Shown: positions 20,188 through 32,997 of the stretch, piece after piece | Numbering within the stretch: the first letter of the stretch is position 1 | Layout: every line of letters starts with the position of its first letter | Assembly (NCBI RefSeq): GCF_001654985.1 | Contig: NZ_LXEU01000038.1 | Span: forward strand, 20,945-84,944 | Source of the DNA: Kluyvera georgiana ATCC 51603 | GTDB taxonomy: Bacteria > Pseudomonadota > Gammaproteobacteria > Enterobacterales > Enterobacteriaceae | DNA length: 64,000 nt | Direction of reading: 5' to 3' | Position numbers and translations under genes: made by a program | Notes under the pieces: model-generated | Told to the model about the DNA's origin: nothing | The model's input: only the letters and a program-made list of their open reading frames with translations | The model's database searches: none

Positions 20188-21570
20188 CTAACCCACCAGC
20201 GCCTTATCTTTGGCTAACATAAACGGCCGCAAATACCCCACGGCATTCGACAACGGCAACACGTCATCGCTCAACGCAATATGCAACGTCTCGCGAATAT
20301 ATGCCCGGCGTGCCTCAATACGTGCCCACAGATCCGGATAATTCTTCGCGATCTGCTGGCGTAACGTGGCATCGGCCAGCGCAATGCTCTCTTCCGCGCT
20401 GGTTCCGGTATATCCCGGCACCGACGGAATGATATCAATCTGCATCACCATGCCGCTTTTCAGCGTTTCGACAGAGCCCGAATACACCGGCGAGGACATC
20501 CACTCTTCATCCGCGCTCAAATGCCCCGGATTCAGATGCCAGCCGTACTGGGCTTTCGGCAGTACGCATTCGACTAAATCGTAAAGCTCGCCGCCCGACA
20601 TACCGATCTTAATATGTTCAAGCCACGTCATGACCGCGCCAAAATAGGGCTTCGCCACGCGGTCCAGATAATCACGCTGGTTTTCCGGCAGCTCGCTTTC
20701 ATCGGCAATGACAAACCCGGTTCGGCTGGACAGCCCACCCTTAAACCCGGTAGTCATTGACAGCGGCTGGCCGCGTTCGACCTTTTTCCACGAAGGGTAG
20801 AGGTTGGCCTTCTCAAAACGCTGCCCGGTTGCCGCGATAGTGACGATCGACGGTGCCTGCCCTTCGGCTGCAAGCAGCGCGCCCAGATCCACTTCACGAA
20901 TGCCCGGTTCGACGGCGTCCAGCGCAGCCAGCATGCAGCGAGAGGCGAGGTTGGCACCATACTCGTAATGGGCAATTTCGTTGGCGTTATTGACCGTTCT
21001 GGCCCCCTTATCACCGCCAATAAACAGATGTGCGGCGTTGACCAGATCGGCATGGGTGCTCTGTTTTATTGCGTCGACGATAAACCACGGCAGGTCAAAC
21101 AGCTTCGTGTTGTCACTCCCGGCAGCCGTAAACATCTTCCAGCCGACCAGACCGACCTTCGACATGGCGCTGAGCCCCGTTTCGCTAAACAGCTGCGCCA
21201 GCGGTTTTTCGTTATCCATTGGCTGATTCGGCAGCGAGAACAGCGGACAGTGCTTTAACGTGACCGGAATACGCGAATGAGCCGCCATCTTCAGGTTTTC
21301 ATTACCGAGGATCGCGGTGGCGTGCCCGGATTTATGCAGCACAAGCAGGCCTTCCTCAAAGCGCGGGATAAACCCGGTCAGATATTCAAAATTGCTCCCG
21401 TGCTCTTTATCGGCGTAAATCACCAGCGCATCGAAGCGCTCTTCCTGCATTCGCGCGAGCAGCTTATTTTTACGTTCGAGCAGGGTGGCGTCGGTCAGTG
21501 TGACCGGCGGTACGTCGCTGAAGCCGCGCGGCGGCTGGATACGCTTTAGCTGGATATCCCTGGTATTCAT
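20188..21570 (-). CDS. M24-fold (Xaa-Pro aminopeptidase-like) protein with degenerate metal site
   Basis: A 460-residue cytosolic protein with the two-domain layout of creatinase/Xaa-Pro dipeptidase proteins: an N-terminal creatinase-like domain (about 30-170) and a C-terminal pita-bread domain (about 195-440). The five metal ligands of active enzymes (Asp, Asp, His, Glu, Glu) are mostly replaced. SMTTGFKGGLSSRTG (271-285) stands where DxG...D.TR is expected, PGH (348-350) keeps the His, QIDI (378-380 region) has Asp for Glu, and SAEES keeps the last Glu. It is probably not a standard dimetal peptidase. Divergent from dusC, and absent from this site in E. coli. Confidence 0.75.
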   Translation of the reverse strand: MNTRDIQLKRIQPPRGFSDVPPVTLTDATLLERKNKLLARMQEERFDALVIYADKEHGSNFEYLTGFIPRFEEGLLVLHKSGHATAILGNENLKMAAHSRIPVTLKHCPLFSLPNQPMDNEKPLAQLFSETGLSAMSKVGLVGWKMFTAAGSDNTKLFDLPWFIVDAIKQSTHADLVNAAHLFIGGDKGARTVNNANEIAHYEYGANLASRCMLAALDAVEPGIREVDLGALLAAEGQAPSIVTIAATGQRFEKANLYPSWKKVERGQPLSMTTGFKGGLSSRTGFVIADESELPENQRDYLDRVAKPYFGAVMTWLEHIKIGMSGGELYDLVECVLPKAQYGWHLNPGHLSADEEWMSSPVYSGSVETLKSGMVMQIDIIPSVPGYTGTSAEESIALADATLRQQIAKNYPDLWARIEARRAYIRETLHIALSDDVLPLSNAVGYLRPFMLAKDKALVG

Positions 21571-21656
21571 TATTCACCTCCTGATGTGTCGACTGGCAGT
21601 GGAAAGCGGCATACTAAGACGTTACCATAGCGCCTCTTTTTTTTCCGGATAACAAT

Positions 21657-22595
21657 ATGCGTGTTTTACTGGCACCGATGGAAGGTGTGCTCGACTCCTT
21701 AGTGCGCGAGCTGCTGACCGAAGTGAATGATTACGATCTGTGCATTACCGAATTTCTGCGCGTGGTGGATCAGCTGCTGCCGGTAAAATCGTTCTACAAG
21801 CTCTGTCCGGAACTGCATAACGAAAGCCGCACGCCTTCCGGCACCCGCGTGCGTATCCAACTGCTGGGGCAATATCCCGAATGGCTGGCGGAAAACGCCG
21901 CCCGAGCGGTGGAGCTCGGTTCCTGGGGCGTGGATCTCAACTGCGGCTGCCCGTCGAAAACCGTTAACGGCAGCGGCGGCGGGGCCATGCTGCTAAAAGA
22001 CCCGGAGCTTATCTACCAGGGGACAAAAGCTATGCGCGAAGCCGTGCCGGCACATCTGCCGGTAACGGTTAAAGTGCGTCTGGGCTGGGATAGCGGCGCG
22101 CGGCAGTTTGAAATTGCCGACGCGGTGCAGCAGGCTGGGGCCACTGAACTGGCGGTGCACGGGCGCACCAAAGAAGATGGCTATAAGGCCGAGCGCATCA
22201 ACTGGCAGGCGATTGCCGATATCCGCCAGCGGCTTTCCATTCCGGTTATTGCTAACGGCGAGATCTGGGATTACGACAGCGCGCAGGCGTGCATGGCCGT
22301 GACCGGCTGCGACGCGGTGATGATTGGTCGCGGCGCGCTGAACGTGCCGAACCTCAGCCGGGTCATCAAATACAACGAGCCGCGACTACCGTGGCCGCTG
22401 GTAGTCGATTTACTGAAAAAATACGCCCACCTGGAAAAGCAGGGCGATACCGGCTTGTATCACGTGGCGCGCATTAAGCAGTGGTTGGGCTATCTGCGTA
22501 AAGAGTACGCTGAAGCCACCGAGTTGTTTACCGCCGTACGCGCGTTGCAGGAATCGAAGCTGATTGCCCGGGCGATTCACGACTGGCAGGCATAA
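21657..22595 (+). CDS. dusC: tRNA-dihydrouridine(16) synthase
   Basis: FMN-dependent enzyme that reduces uridine 16 in the D-loop of tRNAs. The 312-residue protein begins [19 protein letters not shown] as E. coli DusC does. It contains the TIM-barrel signature [18 protein letters not shown] with the catalytic cysteine, the FMN phosphate site ANGEIW...[10 protein letters not shown], and the C-terminal recognition domain. In E. coli it follows yohJ; here 8 kb of accessory DNA separates them. Complete. Confidence 0.95.
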   Translation: MRVLLAPMEGVLDSLVRELLTEVNDYDLCITEFLRVVDQLLPVKSFYKLCPELHNESRTPSGTRVRIQLLGQYPEWLAENAARAVELGSWGVDLNCGCPSKTVNGSGGGAMLLKDPELIYQGTKAMREAVPAHLPVTVKVRLGWDSGARQFEIADAVQQAGATELAVHGRTKEDGYKAERINWQAIADIRQRLSIPVIANGEIWDYDSAQACMAVTGCDAVMIGRGALNVPNLSRVIKYNEPRLPWPLVVDLLKKYAHLEKQGDTGLYHVARIKQWLGYLRKEYAEATELFTAVRALQESKLIARAIHDWQA

Positions 22596-22667
22596 AGTAT
22601 CCGATCTGCATCACAATTTTCCCGTCGTTCCATTGAGCAAAGCGACCGTTAAATGAAATACTCGTAG

Positions 22668-22733
22668 CCGATTGTTACTGCTACGGCAGGCAAAACCTGA
22701 TTATCTGACGTTTGTCAGGAGTCAGGTTTTTTT
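22668..22733 (+). promoter_or_regulatory. RAT antiterminator site overlapping an intrinsic terminator, upstream of licT/bglG-type gene
   Basis: ATTGTTACTGCTACGGCAGG followed by CAAAACCTG is a typical BglG/LicT ribonucleic antiterminator (22668-22700). The last bases are shared with the left arm of a terminator: AAAACCTGA at 22692-22700, inner stem CTGAC/GTCAG, right arm TCAGGTTTT, then a T-run to 22733. Binding of the antiterminator to the RAT would block the terminator, as in bgl operons. Confidence 0.9.
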
Positions 22734-22748
22734 GTTTCTGGGGTTCAT

Positions 22749-22874
22749 ATACACAAAATCATTCAAGTTGCATCAAGGCGGCAAGGGAATGAATCCCCAG
22801 GAGCGTACATAAGTCCGTGACTGGGGTGAATGAGCGCAGCCAACGCGGAGGCAGCTTGAAGGATGAAGTGTATA
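22749..22874 (+). repeat. ERIC element (IRU), 126 bases
   Basis: The segment runs from TATACAC to the inverted GTGTATA and is exactly 126 bases, the usual full ERIC length. The diagnostic core GAATCCCCAGGAGCG with ACATAAG and GTGACTGGGGTGA is present. It ends one base before the ATG of the antiterminator gene, so it lies between the attenuator and the coding sequence and supplies that gene's ribosome-binding region. Confidence 0.92.
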
Positions 22875-22875
22875 A

Positions 22876-23709
<834 letters not shown>

Positions 23710-23721
23710 CCCTTCCACAAC

Positions 23722-23792
23722 CGGATTGTTACTGCATCATGCAGGCAAAACCTGAGCGCGACGTCTTACCGGCGTCGTTCTCGGGTTTTTTT
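23722..23792 (+). promoter_or_regulatory. second RAT/terminator attenuator, upstream of the PTS gene
   Basis: CGGATTGTTACTGCATCATG plus CAGGCAAAACCTG (23722-23753) is a RAT site even closer to the bgl consensus than the first. AAAACCTGAGCGCGACG (23747-23763) pairs with the segment ending TCGTTCTCGGGTTTT, followed by T residues to 23792, making a long-stem terminator that shares bases with the RAT. The operon therefore has the same two-attenuator layout as E. coli bglGFB. Confidence 0.92.
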
Positions 23793-23800
23793 GTTTTTAA

Positions 23801-27085
<3,285 letters not shown>

Positions 27086-27100
27086 GCTTCGGTGAATTGT

Positions 27101-27175
27101 CGAATGGCGCTGCGCTTATCCGGCCTACAATGCTAACGATCCGTAGGCCGGATAAGGCGTAGCCGCCATCCGGCA
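27101..27175. repeat. REP/BIME pair after the beta-glucoside operon
   Basis: Two inverted REP units (GGCGCTGCGCTTATCCGGCC and GTAGGCCGGATAAGGCG with GCCGCCATCCGGC) separated by about 15 bases, between convergent genes. Confidence 0.9.
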
Positions 27176-27179
27176 ATAT

Positions 27180-27912
27180 TCACGCCGGTTTGCGGGCCCG
27201 CAGCAGGAAGATCATCGGCCGCTCTTTCTCTTCATCCAGCGCGGGATTGGCGGCAATCTGTTCCGCCGTTGGACCCCATTCATCCACATGCTCTATCACC
27301 AGCCCGGCCGCTACCAGCGCGTTAATCCAGCTGCCGAGCTTACGGTGCTGTTTTTTCACGCCGTCGGCAAACCAGTTGCTGATGCGTTCACCCTCCTGCT
27401 GATAGTGGCTCACCGGCCAGCTTTTTTGCCCGTTCTCGTCCAGCCGCCAGCCCTGCTGCAACGGCGCGGTGTAGATCGGATGCTCGGCGGAGAACACCAG
27501 CACGCCGCCCGGCGTCAGCGCCCGGTAAACGGTGGCCAACAGCGGGGCAATATCGGGCAGATAGTGCAACGCCAGCGAACTGTAGACCAGCTCGCAGCTG
27601 TTGGCGGCAAGGGTTAAGTTTTGTAGATCTTCACAGCGGTAGGTAATACCCTCGCCATCGGTCATCTCCTGCGCGCGCGAGCATACGGCTGGAAAGATCG
27701 TACCCGGTGACCTCTGCGGCACCCCGATCGCGCGCCCAGCGGCAAAACCAGCCGTAGCCGCAGCCGAGATCAACCGTGCGTAAACCGGCGAGCGGCGGCA
27801 GCATTTGCTGGATAGCAGGCTACTCTGGCGCGCCGTCCAGCCCTTTTACCGAACGGTCGAGCGTGGCGTAGCCTGCGAAAAAATTCGGGTCGTCGTAGAT
27901 GTTCTGACTCAT
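27180..27912 (-). pseudogene. class I SAM-dependent methyltransferase, disrupted
   Basis: Read from ATG 27912 (after AGGGAG), the frame begins MSQNIYDDPNFFAGYATLDR and stops at an in-frame TAG after GAPE, where a TGG (Trp) is expected. Beyond it the same frame continues with a SAM motif VDLGCGYGWFCRW and GYDLSSRML. It then shifts within the run GCGCGCG near 27680, after which the remaining two thirds (AQEMTDGEGITYRC onward) is open to 27180. One nonsense change and one two-base frameshift make it a decayed UbiE/YafE-like methyltransferase. The downstream open frame alone lacks the SAM-binding glycine loop. The natural substrate is unknown. Confidence 0.85.
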
Positions 27913-28044
27913 ATTCACTCCCTGACGCTAAAATGTTATTAGCTGTTTTTAAGTATGTCTATTTATGTTCCCACACGCTTTACTAAAAGGATTTGATTCA
28001 TTTAAATTATTATCACTTTCCTTCTTTTGTAACCGACCTATCAC

Positions 28045-29487
28045 ATGAACTTGACTCTGAAAAAAAGCGTGCTGTCCGGCTTGCCTCTGCTCATCGCGCT
28101 GGCTGGCTGCGCGCCATCGCACGATATTGGCAACCCGATTAAGCAGCAGGCTCCGGCCTCCAGCGTGGCGACGGATTTACCCGCTGCAGTGAAAAATGGC
28201 TGGCCGCAGAGCAACTGGTGGCAAGGCTACCACGACGCCCAGCTCAATAACTTGATTAGCCGCGCGCTGGCAAATGCGCCGGATATGCAGATTGCCGATC
28301 AGCGCATTAAGCTGGCGGAAGCGCAGGCCAGAATGTCGAAGTCATCGCTTGGCCCGGAAGTGGATTTCGGTGCCGACCTTGAGCGGCAAAAAATGTCGGC
28401 AGAAGGGCTGATGGGCCCGTTTGCTACCGATTTAGACGGTAATACCGGGCCGTGGTACACCAACGGGACTTTCGGCCTGACCGCCGGTTGGGATCTTGAC
28501 CTGTGGGGGAAAAACCGTGCTGAAGTGAAAGCGCGCATTGGGGAAGTGAAAGCGCAGGTGGCCGAGCAGGCGCAAACTCGCGAGCTGCTCTCCAGCAGCG
28601 TGGCGCGCCTGTACTGGCAGTGGCAGACCGAAGCCGCCATCCGCAGCGTTCTTGAGCAGGTGAAAAGCGAACAAAACAATATCGTTAGCGTCGACACCGC
28701 GTTGTTTGAGCACGGTATCACTAACTCCGCTGAAGGGGCCGAAAACGATATCAACGTTAGCAAAACGGATCAGCAGTTGGCCGACGTTGAAGGCAACATG
28801 AAAGAGATTGAGGCGCGGCTGATGGCGCTGACCAATAGCCAAAGCCAGTCGCTGAATTTGCACAAGGTTGAGCTGCCTGCGGTGGCCAGTAAAATGCCGT
28901 CCCAACTGGGCTATGATCTGCTGGCGCGTCGCCCGGATCTCCAGGAGGCGCATTGGTATATTGAGGCCTCGCTCAGCGAAATTGACGCGGCGAAAGCGGC
29001 CTTCTATCCGGATATCAACCTGATGGCCTTCCTGCAGCAGGACGCGCTGCACTTGAGCGATCTGTTCCGCCATTCAGCGAATCAGATGGGCGTGACCGCG
29101 GGGCTGACGCTGCCAATCTTCGACAGCGGCCGTCTTAACGCTAACCTCGATATCGCCAGCGCGCAGAATAATCTGTCGGTGGCGAAGTACAACAAAGCGG
29201 TTGTCGATGCCGTCAATCAGGTGGCGAAAACGGCCAGCCAGGTCGAAACGCTGATGGCGAAAAACCAGCAGCAGGCGCAGGTTGAGAAAGATGCGCAGCG
29301 CGTGGTGAACCTGGCGCAGGCGCGGATGAACGCCGGGATTATTCCGGGCTCGAAGGTGAGCTTAGCGAAGCTGCCGGCCTTACAGGAGCGGATTAGCGCC
29401 TTGCGTCTGCACGGCCAGTGGGTTGATGCCAGCATTCAGCTGACTTCGGCGCTGGGCGGCGGCTATCATATGACCGATAAGTCGTAA
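28045..29487 (+). CDS. mdtQ: outer-membrane efflux lipoprotein MdtQ (TolC/OMF family)
   Basis: Outer-membrane factor channel of the NodT/CusC lipoprotein class; E. coli MdtQ (YohG) is linked to drug resistance. The 480-residue precursor has a lipoprotein signal peptide with lipobox LAGC, Cys at residue 22. Two OEP repeats follow, with long coiled-coil helices and the conserved GLTAGWDLDLWGKNR and GVTAGLTLPIFDSGRLNANLD segments. In E. coli K-12 the gene is often noted as damaged; here it is intact. No adaptor or inner-membrane pump gene adjoins it, so it must share partners encoded elsewhere. Confidence 0.93.
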   Translation: MNLTLKKSVLSGLPLLIALAGCAPSHDIGNPIKQQAPASSVATDLPAAVKNGWPQSNWWQGYHDAQLNNLISRALANAPDMQIADQRIKLAEAQARMSKSSLGPEVDFGADLERQKMSAEGLMGPFATDLDGNTGPWYTNGTFGLTAGWDLDLWGKNRAEVKARIGEVKAQVAEQAQTRELLSSSVARLYWQWQTEAAIRSVLEQVKSEQNNIVSVDTALFEHGITNSAEGAENDINVSKTDQQLADVEGNMKEIEARLMALTNSQSQSLNLHKVELPAVASKMPSQLGYDLLARRPDLQEAHWYIEASLSEIDAAKAAFYPDINLMAFLQQDALHLSDLFRHSANQMGVTAGLTLPIFDSGRLNANLDIASAQNNLSVAKYNKAVVDAVNQVAKTASQVETLMAKNQQQAQVEKDAQRVVNLAQARMNAGIIPGSKVSLAKLPALQERISALRLHGQWVDASIQLTSALGGGYHMTDKS

Positions 29488-29498
29488 GAGGCTACGGA

Positions 29499-29536
29499 TT
29501 CATTCCCCCCTGTGTTGCAATACAGGGGGGAATGAA
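29499..29536 (+). terminator. hairpin downstream of mdtQ
   Basis: TTCATTCCCCCCTGT (29499-29513) pairs perfectly with ACAGGGGGGAATGAA (29522-29536), a 15-pair stem. No T-tract follows, so termination may be partial. The following 280 bases to 29819 are AT-rich and hold only the candidate promoter of the porin gene. Confidence 0.7.
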
Positions 29537-29737
29537 AAACCAATATTCAGATTAAATAATATTAATTGCTATTATATCTGTCAAAAATCTAATTTTTAAT
29601 TTAATTAAAAATAAAAGCTTATCTCTAATTAAAATATGCTGCCGATCACGTATTTATATTTAATTCAATGACAGCGTGTTTTCTTCCCACTAGTATCGCT
29701 CACCAGAAAAACAATATCTCTGGTCTTATTTTTATTA

Positions 29738-29768
29738 TTGAAAAATACATTCATTCTTTAAATATTAT
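29738..29768 (+). promoter_or_regulatory. candidate promoter of the KdgM-type porin gene
   Basis: TTGAAA at 29738-29743 and an AT-rich -10 (AATATT at 29761 with 17-base spacing, or TATTAT at 29763) lie 50-80 bases before the coding start. This is a weak consensus match in very AT-rich DNA. Confidence 0.35.
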
Positions 29769-29819
29769 AGCCAGTTCCTCCTGATTTTATTTTGACATTA
29801 AAAAGCAGAGGACGATTGC

Positions 29820-30500
29820 GTGAAAAAATTAATAACTCTTGGGATGCTGGCATTTGTCAGCGCATCGGCGAGCGCGGTAACCATAGACCTGCGTCATGAA
29901 TATACCGACACCTCGCAGGGGCAGAAGGACAGGGTGCTGATCTCACACCGCTTTGCCAACGGTTTTGGTTTCTCCGTCGAAGCTAAAACGAAATCGGGCG
30001 GTGAGCATTCGGATAAAGCCTTTAATGATGTCGTAGATAATGGCGATGAATATGTTCTGAGCTATCAATTTAATGCAATGCCGAATATAACCGTTCAGCC
30101 GGGTTTTGCCTTAGAAACGTCATCATCGAAGGCGATATATAAACCGTATATTCGTGGGCAATATAATTTCGAAGGTGGTTTTTATGTTGCTGCTCGTTAT
30201 CGCTACGAATATACCCGTGATACATCCAGTACCAAAGATGATGAACACGTCAACCGCGGCGATCTGTGGTTAGGTTATAAAACCGGGCCGTGGACGTTTG
30301 AAGGAAATTATCTTTATAAGAAAAGCGAAGATTATAATCGTTACGATAACGGTAAAGATGATTACGAGCTGGATTTCAAAGTAGCTTATAGTATCGATAA
30401 AAACTGGAAGCCTTACGCGCAGATCGGTAACGTCTCCGTCAGCAGCGACGAAGACGATCGCCAGACCCGTTATCGCGTGGGTGTGCAGTACACTTTTTGA
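29820..30500 (+). CDS. KdgM-family oligogalacturonate-specific porin
   Basis: A 226-residue outer-membrane protein with a signal peptide (cleavage near ASASA, residue 19), alternating beta-strands with aromatic girdles and a C-terminal Phe, as expected for the 12-stranded KdgM/NanC/OmpL family. Members carry acidic oligosaccharides such as oligogalacturonides or sialic acid across the outer membrane. The start is GTG with AGAGGA upstream. Together with the GH28 glycosidase and GPH transporter at 38-41 kb, it suggests use of pectin fragments; that link is inference because the genes are 8 kb apart. It is preceded by a long AT-rich control region. Confidence 0.85.
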   Translation: MKKLITLGMLAFVSASASAVTIDLRHEYTDTSQGQKDRVLISHRFANGFGFSVEAKTKSGGEHSDKAFNDVVDNGDEYVLSYQFNAMPNITVQPGFALETSSSKAIYKPYIRGQYNFEGGFYVAARYRYEYTRDTSSTKDDEHVNRGDLWLGYKTGPWTFEGNYLYKKSEDYNRYDNGKDDYELDFKVAYSIDKNWKPYAQIGNVSVSSDEDDRQTRYRVGVQYTF

Positions 30501-30543
30501 CCCACACGACCTCTGAATATGACCGGGCGCTTCGGCGCTCCGG

Positions 30544-31116
30544 TTACTCTTCCGTCGAACGTTTTTCCCGCCGTTTGAACCACCAACGTACCGCCACGAC
30601 CAGAGCCACCGCCAGCGCCAGCCAGATGATGTGCTTCAGATGTTTATCCAGATGATGCAGCCACGGGCCGATAGCTTCTCCGCCCAGATAACCGAGGGTG
30701 GTAAACAGTAGCGCCCAGATCAACGCGCCGAGAATATTCAGCGGCAGGAAAATTTTTGGCGGCAGCTGGCTGGCGCCAATCAGCAGCGGGCCGATAACCC
30801 GGAAGCCATACATAAATCGGCTGCCGATGACAAACAGGTACGGATGGCGGTTTATCAGACGTTGCGCCTTCCTGATACGCGCCTGATGGCGTGAAAAACG
30901 CTTCAGTAGCCGCCCGCCAAACTTCCGGCCCAAAAGATACAGCACCTGATCGCCAATCATACCGCCCAGCGCCACCGAAATCACAACCAGCGGAAATTTC
31001 AATAGCCCCTGATGCGCCGCCACGCCACCGAGTAGCGTAATGGTTTCACCTTCCGCCATGCTGCCAATAATCAGCGCCGCGTAGCCATAGTGGGAAATCA
31101 GGTTATTGATATCCAT
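30544..31116 (-). CDS. yohD: DedA family inner-membrane protein YohD
   Basis: A 190-residue DedA/SNARE-associated-domain protein with four or five hydrophobic segments, close to E. coli YohD (192). DedA proteins are flippase-like membrane proteins needed for proton motive force and envelope homeostasis. The family segment GSRFMYGFRVIGPLLIGAS (G-[FY]-x-x-R type) and the acidic residues of the re-entrant loop (GSMAEGETITLLGG) are present. Convergent with the porin gene and divergent from yohC. Confidence 0.93.
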   Translation of the reverse strand: MDINNLISHYGYAALIIGSMAEGETITLLGGVAAHQGLLKFPLVVISVALGGMIGDQVLYLLGRKFGGRLLKRFSRHQARIRKAQRLINRHPYLFVIGSRFMYGFRVIGPLLIGASQLPPKIFLPLNILGALIWALLFTTLGYLGGEAIGPWLHHLDKHLKHIIWLALAVALVVAVRWWFKRREKRSTEE

Positions 31117-31269
31117 AAAAACACTCGCTCCTTATAACATCATACTATTCATCATACACCCTCAGGGCGAGATTGCAGGGGCCGCTATTTTTTGCGTTGT
31201 ACATAAAATAATCATTGGCGTGAATTATACTTACAGTAACGTGGTACGAAGCCGTGCAGAGGAGGCGTT

Positions 31270-31857
31270 ATGAACCATGTATGGGGACTGTTCTCCCACC
31301 CTGACAAAGAAATGCATGTTATCCGCAGCGAGAACGAAACCGTTTCTCACCACTATGTGCATCACGTGCTGATCATGGCGGCCATTCCGGTGGTCTGCGC
31401 TTTTATCGGCACCACCCAACTGGGCTGGAACTTTGGTGACGGCAACGTGGTCAGGCTGTCGCTGATGACGGGCCTGGGCATGGCGGTACTCTTCTATGCT
31501 CTGATGCTGGTGGGCGTAGCGGTGATGGGACGGGTGATCTGGTGGATGGCGCGTAACTATCCTCAGCGTCCATCCCTTAAACGCTGTATGGTGTTTGCCG
31601 GCTACGTCGCGACGCCTATCTTCCTGAGCGGTATTGTGGCGCTTTACCCGCTGGTATGGCTGTGCGCGCTGGTCGGGACGGTCGCGCTGTTTTATACCGG
31701 TTATCTGCTTTACATCGGTATCCCGACTTTCCTTAACATTGACCGGGAAGAGGGGCTAAGCTTCGCCAGTTCGACCCTGGCTATCGGCGTGCTGGTACTT
31801 GAAGTGCTGCTGGCGCTCACGGTGGTGTTGTGGGGCTACGGCTACCGGCTATTCTGA
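31270..31857 (+). CDS. yohC: Yip1-domain inner-membrane protein YohC
   Basis: A 195-residue inner-membrane protein, the same as E. coli YohC, with five hydrophobic segments and a cytoplasmic N-terminus (MNHVWGLFSHPDKEMHVI). Yip1 family; function not established. A GAGG ribosome site precedes the ATG. It is divergent from yohD across 153 bases and followed by an inverted repeat before pbpG. Confidence 0.93.
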   Translation: MNHVWGLFSHPDKEMHVIRSENETVSHHYVHHVLIMAAIPVVCAFIGTTQLGWNFGDGNVVRLSLMTGLGMAVLFYALMLVGVAVMGRVIWWMARNYPQRPSLKRCMVFAGYVATPIFLSGIVALYPLVWLCALVGTVALFYTGYLLYIGIPTFLNIDREEGLSFASSTLAIGVLVLEVLLALTVVLWGYGYRLF

Positions 31858-31867
31858 GTTCTGATAT

Positions 31868-31903
31868 GCATTGCTGATGTGAATTAAATTACGTCAGCAA
31901 TGC
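31868..31903 (+). terminator. inverted repeat after yohC
   Basis: GCATTGCTGA (31868-31877) pairs with TCAGCAATGC (31894-31903); AATT bases between can extend the stem. No long T-run, so it is a probable but weak terminator. Confidence 0.55.
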
Positions 31904-31964
31904 AGCATTTGTTCACCATTATTTTCTGGCAGATGCCGCGTTCTACGCGCTATGATGGGCCATT

Positions 31965-31993
31965 CCGCTTCGCAACCGTTTGGTGCGAAGCGG
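31965..31993 (+). promoter_or_regulatory. hairpin in the pbpG leader
   Basis: CCGCTTCGCA (31965-31974) pairs perfectly with TGCGAAGCGG (31984-31993), 43 bases before the pbpG start. It may be a leader structure or an operator; no family is recognised. Confidence 0.5.
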
Positions 31994-32036
31994 TTGTCTA
32001 TCATAATGTGCATAAATAACCGCCAGAATACTCACC

Positions 32037-32990
32037 ATGCAGAAATTTCGCGTTTCCCTGCTCAGCCTCGCTCTCGTGCTGGCTGTGCCTTTTGCGCCTC
32101 AGGCGAGTGCTAAAACCGCCGTCTCCGCCGTGGCCTCGCAGCCGGAAATTGCTTCCGGTAGCGCGATGATTGTCGACCTTGAAACGAACAAAGTGATTTA
32201 TGCCAACCAGCCGGATCTGGTGCGCCCGATGGCTTCCATCACCAAGCTGATGACGGCGATGGTGGTGCTGGACGCGCATTTACCGCTCGATGAAATGCTG
32301 GCCGTGGATATCAGCCACACGCCGGAGATGAAGGGCATTTATTCCCGTGTGCGTCTGAACAGCCAGATCAGTCGTAAAAACATGCTGCTGCTGGCGCTGA
32401 TGTCATCCGAGAACCGCGCGGCGGCCAGTCTGGCGCACCATTATCCGGGCGGCTATGACGCGTTTATTCGCGCTATGAACGCCAAAGCCAAATCGTTGGG
32501 GATGACCCGCACCCGCTACGTCGAGCCAACGGGGCTGTCGATTCATAACGTGTCGACCGCACGCGATCTGACTAAACTGCTGATTGCCACCAAACAGTAT
32601 CCGCTGATTGGCCAACTGAGCACGACTAAAGAGGACACGGCGACCTTCGCCCATCCGGCGTATACGCTGCCGTTCCGCAACACTAACCATCTGGTATACC
32701 GCGATAACTGGAGCATTCAGTTGACCAAAACCGGTTTTACCAACGCGGCCGGTCACTGCCTGGTGATGCGCACCGTGATGAACAAACGTCCGGTGGCGAT
32801 GGTGGTCATGGATGCGTTCGGTAAATATACCCACTTCGCCGACGCCAGCCGTCTGCGTACCTGGGTTGAAACCGGAAAAGTGATGCCGGTTCCTGCCGCG
32901 GCGCTGAGCTATAAAAAGCAGAAAGAGGCCCAGGTGGAAGGCAATATTGCGAAAGCCCAGCTTAGCGGGCAAACCACCCAGGACGATTAA
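32037..32990 (+). CDS. pbpG: D-alanyl-D-alanine endopeptidase, penicillin-binding protein 7
   Basis: Periplasmic DD-endopeptidase that cuts peptide cross-links in murein. The 317-residue precursor has a signal peptide (cleavage near QASA, residue 25) and the class S11 serine-peptidase motifs in order: Ser67-x-x-Lys70 (SITK), Ser124-Glu-Asn126 (SEN) and Lys-Thr-Gly in LTKTGFTN. There is no C-terminal amphipathic anchor of the PBP5 type, consistent with PBP7. It is slightly longer at the C-terminus than E. coli PbpG (310). Confidence 0.95.
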   Translation: MQKFRVSLLSLALVLAVPFAPQASAKTAVSAVASQPEIASGSAMIVDLETNKVIYANQPDLVRPMASITKLMTAMVVLDAHLPLDEMLAVDISHTPEMKGIYSRVRLNSQISRKNMLLLALMSSENRAAASLAHHYPGGYDAFIRAMNAKAKSLGMTRTRYVEPTGLSIHNVSTARDLTKLLIATKQYPLIGQLSTTKEDTATFAHPAYTLPFRNTNHLVYRDNWSIQLTKTGFTNAAGHCLVMRTVMNKRPVAMVVMDAFGKYTHFADASRLRTWVETGKVMPVPAAALSYKKQKEAQVEGNIAKAQLSGQTTQDD

Positions 32991-32997
32991 ACGTTCT

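Noticed and set aside
27180..27773. Intact 197-residue methyltransferase
   Set aside because: The N-terminal 30 residues are out of frame with the SAM motif; the real reading shows a nonsense codon and a frameshift upstream, so the gene is broken.
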